A stretch of 64,000 nt of DNA from contig CAWFAI010000011.1 in NCBI GenBank assembly GCA_963813725.1, positions 15,605 to 79,604 on the forward strand, given 5' to 3'. The notes under the pieces were generated by a model. That model ran no database searches and was not told where the DNA came from. It was given only the letters and a program-made list of their open reading frames with translations. How positions within the stretch are numbered: position 1 is the first letter of the stretch; each line of letters begins with the position of its first letter. This DNA is from VGBV01 sp963813725 (GTDB lineage Bacteria; Actinomycetota; Thermoleophilia; Solirubrobacterales; 70-9). The translations under genes were made by a program, and so were the position numbers. This document shows, piece by piece, positions 59,123 through 64,000 of the stretch.

Positions 59123-59180
59123 GAAAGGGCCGCGATGCGACCCTTTCGTTAGGTAGCGGGGGCCCGATCCGTTCGTCGCT
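59123..59180. repeat. hairpin plus tRNA-acceptor remnant, copy 2
   Basis: GAAAGGGCCGC-GAT-GCGACCCTTTC (59123-59147, one mismatch) then AGGTAGCGGGGGC and the same tail as copy 1 (59151-59180). It lies between the lyase-like gene and the desaturase end. Copies 1 and 2 share both the hairpin and the break point in the acceptor stem. Confidence 0.7.
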
Positions 59181-59218
59181 ACGACCGGGCCAGAGTTCGG
59201 GAGATCAGTCGGGACGCC

Positions 59219-60157
59219 CTACGCTGACCCAGGCGAGGGTGCTGTATCACCACGGCGCTGAGGCTGACCGCCTGGCATCTTTTGGGCCTGGCGCTCGGGG
59301 GCTATCCGGATGACGTTCCACGCCAGCCCGGCCTTCTCCAGCCCGGCGATCACCAGCGAGGAGATGTCGACCTCCCACGGCTTCAGTCCGTGGACGGCGG
59401 AGCGCGGAAAGGCGTGGTGGTTGTGGTGCCAGGACTCGCCCAGCGACGGGAGCGCCAGCCAGAAGACATTGGTCGACTCGTCCTCGACCTCGAACCGGCG
59501 GGATCCGGAAAAATGACAGACCGAGTTGATCGACCAGGTCACGTGGTGGAGGAGGAAAACCCGCACCAGGCCCCCCCACAGCAGCGCGGTGAGCGCCGCA
59601 GCCAGAGTGCCTCCGAGGACCCAGCCGGCGGCAAACGGAATCGCCAGGCTGGCGAGGACGATCAGCGGGAAGAGGCGGTTGATCAGCTTCATCCCCGGGT
59701 CGTCCATCATGTCGGCCGCGTACTTGTTCCAGTCGGCGCGGCCATGCTCGTTGAAGAGCCAGCCGGTATGGGCGTGCCAGAGGCCGGCGAGGACGCCGCG
59801 CAGCCCAGGGCCATGGCCGTGGGGGCTGTGGGGGTCACCCTCCTCGTCGGTGTGGGCGTGATGCTTGCGGTGGTCGGCGACCCAGGGGATCACCGGGCCT
59901 TGAACGCTCGCGCTGCCGAGCACCGCGAACAGGTACTGGAGCGGCTTGCTGGTCGCGAAGGCGCGGTGGGTGAGCAGACGATGGAATCCGATCGTGACGC
60001 CGAAGCCGATCGGCAGGTACATGAACACCAGAATCGCGAGGTCGCGCGCGGAGACCGCCTGGTTCCAAAGCAGGACGATGGCGGCGACTATCGCCGCGAA
60101 CGGGATCACGACGGCGAACGAGTTGAAGATCTTGTCGGAACGGCTCATTTGTCTCAT
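59219..60157 (-). CDS. membrane fatty-acid (acyl-CoA type) desaturase
   Basis: A 312-residue di-iron desaturase of the stearoyl-CoA desaturase type. The three His boxes are intact: HRLLTH (residues about 59-64), DHRKHHAH (about 95-102) and HHNHH (about 241-245), with four membrane helices. It introduces a double bond into acyl chains, adjusting membrane fluidity. It is divergent from a PucR-type regulator with a 71-base shared promoter region. Confidence 0.95.
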   Translation of the reverse strand: MRQMSRSDKIFNSFAVVIPFAAIVAAIVLLWNQAVSARDLAILVFMYLPIGFGVTIGFHRLLTHRAFATSKPLQYLFAVLGSASVQGPVIPWVADHRKHHAHTDEEGDPHSPHGHGPGLRGVLAGLWHAHTGWLFNEHGRADWNKYAADMMDDPGMKLINRLFPLIVLASLAIPFAAGWVLGGTLAAALTALLWGGLVRVFLLHHVTWSINSVCHFSGSRRFEVEDESTNVFWLALPSLGESWHHNHHAFPRSAVHGLKPWEVDISSLVIAGLEKAGLAWNVIRIAPERQAQKMPGGQPQRRGDTAPSPGSA

Positions 60158-60228
60158 GAGGTCAGGCTAGGTGCGTAGGATGTACAACTCTTGGGATCAG
60201 AACCACGTCTTATGGCTGTTTTCTTGTT

Positions 60229-61422
60229 ATGAATCAACAAAAACATGCCTACGAGGAGCCCTGGCGCGGCCTCCCGGCACCGGTCGCCGACGTGATCGAG
60301 CCCGAGCTGCCCGCGATCACCTCCGAGCTCTTCGAGGCGATCGCGCGCGAGGTCCCCGAGTACGCGCGGCCGCTCGAGGGCAGCTTCGGTCGCGGACTCC
60401 GGGGCGGCGTCACCGAGGCACTGCGCCAGTTCGTCGCCCTCGTCCGCGACCCTGACGCGGGACGCGGACAGGGACGCGACGTCTACGTCGCCCTCGGCCG
60501 CGGCGAGCTGCGCCAGGGGCGCAGCCTCGACTCGCTGCAGTCCGCTTACCGGGTCGGCGCCCGAGTTGCCTGGCGGCGGCTCGGGGACGCGGGACTGAAG
60601 GCCGGACTCGACCCTGCCGTCCTCAACCTGCTCGCCGAGTCGATCTTCGCCTATATAGACGGGCTCTCGGCCGAGTCGGTCGAGGGCTACTACGAGGCCC
60701 GGACCGCTCTCGCCGGCGAGCGCGAGCGCCAGCGCTCGCGGCTGGTCGCGCTCCTGGGCCAGGACCCACCGGCGGAAGCGGATGTCGTCCGCGCGGCCGC
60801 CCGCGACGCGGGCTGGCGGCTGCCCCGCCGCGCGGCGATGCTCGCCTGCGCGCCCGACGATCTCGGCAGGTTGGCCTCACGGCTTCCCTCCGACTCGGTC
60901 GCCTCGGGCCTGGCTGAGCTCGGCTGCGCGGTGGTTCCCGACGCCGACGGCCCGGGCCGCCGCGACGAGCTCGCCCACGCGGCGCGTGACCTGACGGTGG
61001 CGGTCGGCCCAAGCGCCGAGCCCCATGAGCTCGGGCGGTCCTGGGCGCTGGCGGCAAAGCTGCTCGCGGCGGTCGATGCCGGACAGATCGCAACCGGCGA
61101 GGGCGAAGGTCCGGTGCGCGTCGAGGACCACCTCATGAGCCTCGCCCTCGCCGAGGAATCGGAGTTGCTTAACCGGATCGGGGCGATGCGCCTGGCGCCA
61201 CTCGAGAAACTGACGACCAAGGCCCGGCTACGGATGCGCGAGACGCTGCTCGCCTACCTGCGCCTGCACGGAAACGTCGCGGCGATGGCGGAGTCCCTGC
61301 ATGTCCACCAGCAGACGGTGCGCTATCGGCTGGCCAAGCTGCGCGAGCTGCTCGGCGACGACCTCGATGACCCCGAGGCTCGGTTCGAGCTCGAGGCCGC
61401 GCTTCGTGCGGCGCCGCCCTGA
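60229..61422 (+). CDS. PucR/CdaR-type transcriptional regulator
   Basis: A 397-residue regulator. The N-terminal helical domain (about 30-160: VFEAIAREVP..., GRGELRQGRSLDSLQSAYRVGARVAWR) is followed by a GGDEF-like degenerate middle part and a C-terminal PucR HTH: TLLAYLRLHGNVAAMAESLHVHQQTVRYRLAKLREL. Such proteins activate adjacent catabolic or lipid genes. Its ATG lies only 71 bases from the desaturase start, so it likely controls that gene. AACAA/TTGTT half-sites flank the start codon. Confidence 0.92.
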   Translation: MNQQKHAYEEPWRGLPAPVADVIEPELPAITSELFEAIAREVPEYARPLEGSFGRGLRGGVTEALRQFVALVRDPDAGRGQGRDVYVALGRGELRQGRSLDSLQSAYRVGARVAWRRLGDAGLKAGLDPAVLNLLAESIFAYIDGLSAESVEGYYEARTALAGERERQRSRLVALLGQDPPAEADVVRAAARDAGWRLPRRAAMLACAPDDLGRLASRLPSDSVASGLAELGCAVVPDADGPGRRDELAHAARDLTVAVGPSAEPHELGRSWALAAKLLAAVDAGQIATGEGEGPVRVEDHLMSLALAEESELLNRIGAMRLAPLEKLTTKARLRMRETLLAYLRLHGNVAAMAESLHVHQQTVRYRLAKLRELLGDDLDDPEARFELEAALRAAPP

Positions 61423-61433
61423 TCGAACAGGAG

Positions 61434-61529
61434 TCAGTCCGTCAGCGTCACGCGACGCCGCTCGACGGTCCTGCCTTCGGCGTTCTTCGCGGTGACCTTG
61501 ACGGGTGAGATCCAGAAGGCCCCAGGTGC
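61434..61529 (-). pseudogene. C-terminal fragment of a secreted beta-domain protein
   Basis: Directly after the aldehyde dehydrogenase stop, in the same frame, a 31-codon open stretch reads AFWISPVKVTAKNAEGRTVE and RRRVTLTD then TGA. It resembles the last beta strands of an Ig-like secreted domain. No start exists, so it is a remnant or chance. Confidence 0.35.
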
Positions 61530-62900
61530 TTACTTGGCGACCCGGATCAGCTTCTTGTTGACGAACTCGTCCATGCCGTAGGGTCCCAGCTCCCGGCCGA
61601 AGCCGGAGCGCTTGACGCCGCCGAATGGCAGCTCCGCCCCGTCCAGGCCGACGCCGTTCACGAACACCATCCCCGTGTCGAGGCTGTTCGCGACGCGCGT
61701 CGCCTGCTCGGAGTCGTCGGTGAAGACGAATGAGCCCAGCCCGAACGGCGTGTCGTTCGCAAGCTCGATCGCCTCCTCCTCGGAGCCGACCTTGTAGACG
61801 CTCGCCACAGGCCCGAAGAACTCCTCGCGGTACGCGTCGTTCTCCTCGGTGATCCCGGTCAGCACGGTGGTCGGGAAGAAGTTGTCCTTCCGCTCGCCCC
61901 CGACCACGACCTCGGCTCCCTGCTTGACCGCGCGGTCGAGCTGGTCCTGCAGGCGCTCGGCGGCGGTCGTAGATGACAGGGGGCCGATCTCGGTGTCGTC
62001 GGCCGTCGGGTCGCCCGGCTCGGCCTCCTTCATCTTCGCGCTGAACTTCTCCAGGAAGTCGTCGTACAGGTCATCGGCCACGATGAACCGCTTGGCGGCG
62101 TTGCACGACTGGCCCGTGTTGTCCAGGCGGGCGTCGACGGCGGCCTGGACGGCCTCGTCCAGGTCGCCGGTCTTCAGCAAAATGAACGGGTCCGAGCCGC
62201 CGAGCTCGAGCACGACCTTCTTGAGGTTCCGGCCCGCGATCTCGGCGACGGCCGCCCCGGCGCGCTCGGAGCCCGTGAGCGAGACGCCCCGGATCCGGGG
62301 GTCGGCGATGATCTCCGCGATCTGGTCGTTCGACGCGAGGATCGTCTGGTAGGCGCCCTCAGGGAAGCCGGCGTCGTCGTACATCTTCTGCATCGCCTCG
62401 GCAGACTCGGGGCACTGGGGCGCCGGCTTCAGCAGGATCGTGTTGCCCAAGATCAGGTTGGGGCCGGCGAAGCGGGCCACCTGGTAGTACGGGAAGTTCC
62501 AGGGCATGATCCCGATCAGCGGCCCCATGGAGGTCCTGCGGATCAGGGCCGAGCCGTCGCCCGCCAGCAGGTCGATCGGCTCGTCCTTCATGAACTCCTC
62601 AGCCCTCTCGGCGTAGTAGCCGTAGATGTCGACGCAGAAGTCGACCTCGCCCAGTGCCTGTTCCATCGGCTTGCCCATCTCCTTGACGGCGATGGCGGCC
62701 AGCTCCTCCCGCCTCTCGCCGTGGAAGTCCGCGACCTTCTGGATCAGGCCCGCACGGTCGGCGACCGAGCTCGTCTGTGACCACTCGGCATGCGCCTTCT
62801 CGGCCGCCGCGATCGCGGCGGAGAGATCCGCGTCAGATGCCTCGGGATACTCCTTGACCTTGTCTCCCGTCGCAGGGTTCACGACCGCGTAGCTGCTCAT
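61530..62900 (-). CDS. NAD(P)-dependent aldehyde dehydrogenase (succinate-semialdehyde type)
   Basis: A 456-residue aldehyde dehydrogenase from ATG 62900, preceded by GGAGTGGAGAG. IMPWNFPYYQVARFAGPNLILGNTILLKPAP (cofactor region), catalytic Glu in VVLELGGSDPFI, nucleophile Cys in NTGQSCNAAKRFIV and ELPFGGVKRSGFGREL fit the succinate-semialdehyde dehydrogenase subgroup. It could oxidise aldehydes from amine breakdown encoded at 23-29 kb, but the loci are far apart. The gene stands alone. Confidence 0.93.
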   Translation of the reverse strand: MSSYAVVNPATGDKVKEYPEASDADLSAAIAAAEKAHAEWSQTSSVADRAGLIQKVADFHGERREELAAIAVKEMGKPMEQALGEVDFCVDIYGYYAERAEEFMKDEPIDLLAGDGSALIRRTSMGPLIGIMPWNFPYYQVARFAGPNLILGNTILLKPAPQCPESAEAMQKMYDDAGFPEGAYQTILASNDQIAEIIADPRIRGVSLTGSERAGAAVAEIAGRNLKKVVLELGGSDPFILLKTGDLDEAVQAAVDARLDNTGQSCNAAKRFIVADDLYDDFLEKFSAKMKEAEPGDPTADDTEIGPLSSTTAAERLQDQLDRAVKQGAEVVVGGERKDNFFPTTVLTGITEENDAYREEFFGPVASVYKVGSEEEAIELANDTPFGLGSFVFTDDSEQATRVANSLDTGMVFVNGVGLDGAELPFGGVKRSGFGRELGPYGMDEFVNKKLIRVAK

Positions 62901-63070
62901 CTCTCCACTCCTCGTTGGGACGCCATCCCGGCGTGCTTTCTGAGTGCCCATTCAGACTATCCAGCCGAGGTGGATTTCGGAGATACCGGCCGTGAAATAC
63001 GCAAGCCCTCCAGGTGAAGGGCTTTCACGCGATTGCAGGAGTGCGATGAAGGTGTTGCTGCCGTCCATGC

Positions 63071-63604
63071 TCATCCGCCCTGGGGCCGCCCGATCACGCA
63101 GACCGCGGGGACCGGGCGCAGGTCCTCGACCAGCACCCTGTCGACGGAGAATCCCCCCTCGCGTAGCCGGTCGGCCAGCTCATTCCCGAGGTCCCGGGCT
63201 CGCTCCGGCGCGGAGTGGCGCGCGTCCCAGAAGATGTGGACGGCCCCATCCGGGGCGAGGTGCTCGCGGACGGCACCGAGCGCCGCCTCCGGCTGCTGCC
63301 AGAAGGGAGCGACGTTAAAGGCGAAGACCTTGTCGAAGCGCCGATCGCCGAGGTCCGCGTCCTCCAGCGCGATGGCCTCGAACACAGCCCTGCCCGCGTC
63401 GACGTGCTCGCGGTTCCTCCGCGTCGCCATCTCGATCATCTTGGGCGAGCGGTCGATCGCGGTGATCATTCCCGTCATCAGCCTCTCGCAGACCAGGGAG
63501 ACCGCGACGCCGTGGCCGCAGCCGACTTCGAGCAGGCGTTCGGCCGGGCGGACCTCCAGAGTGTCGACCGCCCAGACGAACCGCTCCGATGCCTTGCCCG
63601 CCAT
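63071..63604 (-). CDS. class I SAM-dependent methyltransferase
   Basis: A 177-residue methyltransferase. Motif I LLEVGCGHGVAVSLVCERL, acidic end of strand 2 in ITAIDRSPKMIEMATRRN, strand 4 FDKVFAFNVAPFWQQPEAAL and LAPDGAVHIFWDARH. It is a generic small Methyltransf_11/25 type; the substrate is unknown. The nearest upstream gene on the same strand is the repeat protein at the window end, about 170 bases away. Confidence 0.88.
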   Translation of the reverse strand: MAGKASERFVWAVDTLEVRPAERLLEVGCGHGVAVSLVCERLMTGMITAIDRSPKMIEMATRRNREHVDAGRAVFEAIALEDADLGDRRFDKVFAFNVAPFWQQPEAALGAVREHLAPDGAVHIFWDARHSAPERARDLGNELADRLREGGFSVDRVLVEDLRPVPAVCVIGRPQGG

Positions 63605-63773
63605 GCCCCAGCAATAGCATCACGCGCCCGTGAAGCCCATGCTGGTCTACGCGTCGATACGAGAGTTCCTTGCCGCGATGAAGTCGATGCGAGCCAGAAC
63701 ACCTCGCTCGACGGAGGGCCGCTCGAGGTGCGCTTGATCCGGTAGCGCGCCTGATCGAACCGCGGCGCGCGCC

Positions 63774-64000
63774 CTACTGAACCTGCTTGTCCTTCGCGGC
63801 CCCGCCCTTCAGCTTGTCCTTGCCGGGACCGCCCTTGAGCGTGTCCTTCCCCTTCTGGCCGAACAGCTTGTCCTTGCCGGCGCCGCCCAGCAGGCGGTCG
63901 CTGCCCTTGCCGCCGCAGAGCAGGTCGTTGCCCGCCAGGCCCTTGATCACGTCCTTGCCGCCCAGCCCCGTGATCACGTCCCGGCGCTCGCTCCCCTTGA
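63774..64000 (-). CDS. hemolysin-type calcium-binding repeat protein, N-terminus outside window
   Basis: The frame runs from beyond base 64000 to TAG 63774-63776. It is made of nonapeptide RTX-like repeats (GLGGKDVIKGLAGNDLL, GGKGSDRLLGGAGKDKL) that become Lys-rich and degenerate (GQKGKDTLKGGPGKDKLKGG), ending in KDKQVQ. Gly-Asp calcium sites persist in the upstream repeats; Lys replaces Asn near the end. It is the C-terminal part of a secreted protein, and the basic tail again fits this genome's exported proteins. Confidence 0.85.
   Translation of the reverse strand, partial: KGSERRDVITGLGGKDVIKGLAGNDLLCGGKGSDRLLGGAGKDKLFGQKGKDTLKGGPGKDKLKGGAAKDKQVQ

Noticed and set aside
60218..60244. GTTTT/AAAAC and TTGTT/AACAA half-sites around the PucR start
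   Set aside because: The inverted repeat is imperfect and overlaps the start codon; chance in AT-rich promoter DNA is likely.

Overview
The window looks like a chromosomal piece of a very GC-rich actinobacterium, most likely of the Thermoleophilia/Solirubrobacterales type. Codons end almost always in G or C. Family content points the same way: DUF1918, DUF1206, a Ddn-like F420 reductase, PucR regulators, secreted proteins with lysine-rich tails and a heparin-lyase-like secreted protein. This is inference from gene content; no rRNA and no intact tRNA is present.

Layout. 1-7.5 kb: GGDEF/EAL signalling protein, hydrolase, small proteins, CBS protein, class III cyclase and an NlpC/P60 wall hydrolase. 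7.6-13.7 kb: metabolic and secreted enzymes, including an overlapping Stf0-type sulfotransferase/sulfatase pair. 13.9-16 kb: a scar zone with a tandemly duplicated zinc-ribbon gene and truncated gene pieces. 16-22 kb: F420-type reductase, a two-component system followed by two convergent PepSY-like exported proteins, a lipoprotein and a membrane protein. 22-29.7 kb: UBP zinc finger and YceI, then an amine/polyamine locus. That locus has PotD, nitrilase, phosphotriesterase-like and amine oxidase genes in one operon, a divergent TetR gene with a perfect palindromic operator, and a second amine oxidase. 29.7-41.7 kb: mostly cell-envelope or secreted enzymes (phosphatase-family protein, L,D-transpeptidase, galactose-oxidase-like kelch protein, PAP2, diacylglycerol kinase, M14 peptidase) plus a peroxiredoxin. 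41.9-46.1 kb: rod-shape operon mreB-mrdA-rodA without mreC or mreD.

46-59 kb is an accessory-looking mosaic. It starts at the 3' half of a tRNA fused to the end of rodA. A second tRNA half supplies the stop codon of a giant kelch protein built of seven almost identical 249-bp repeats. Next comes a four-gene cluster that I consider the best candidate for an undescribed system. It has a polytopic membrane protein with presenilin-like motifs, divergent from an operon of a small anchored protein, an HTTM (gamma-carboxylase-related) membrane protein and a toroid-plus-membrane protein. The mosaic continues with gene pieces truncated at a common junction, and with two copies of a hairpin plus tRNA-acceptor remnant. 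59-64 kb returns to ordinary genes: desaturase with a divergent PucR regulator, aldehyde dehydrogenase, methyltransferase and a calcium-binding repeat protein cut by the window end.

About nineteen single-base indels split otherwise well-conserved genes. Each is repaired by adding or removing one base, so I read most of them as sequencing or assembly errors rather than real pseudogenes. I annotate those genes over their full reconstructed length.
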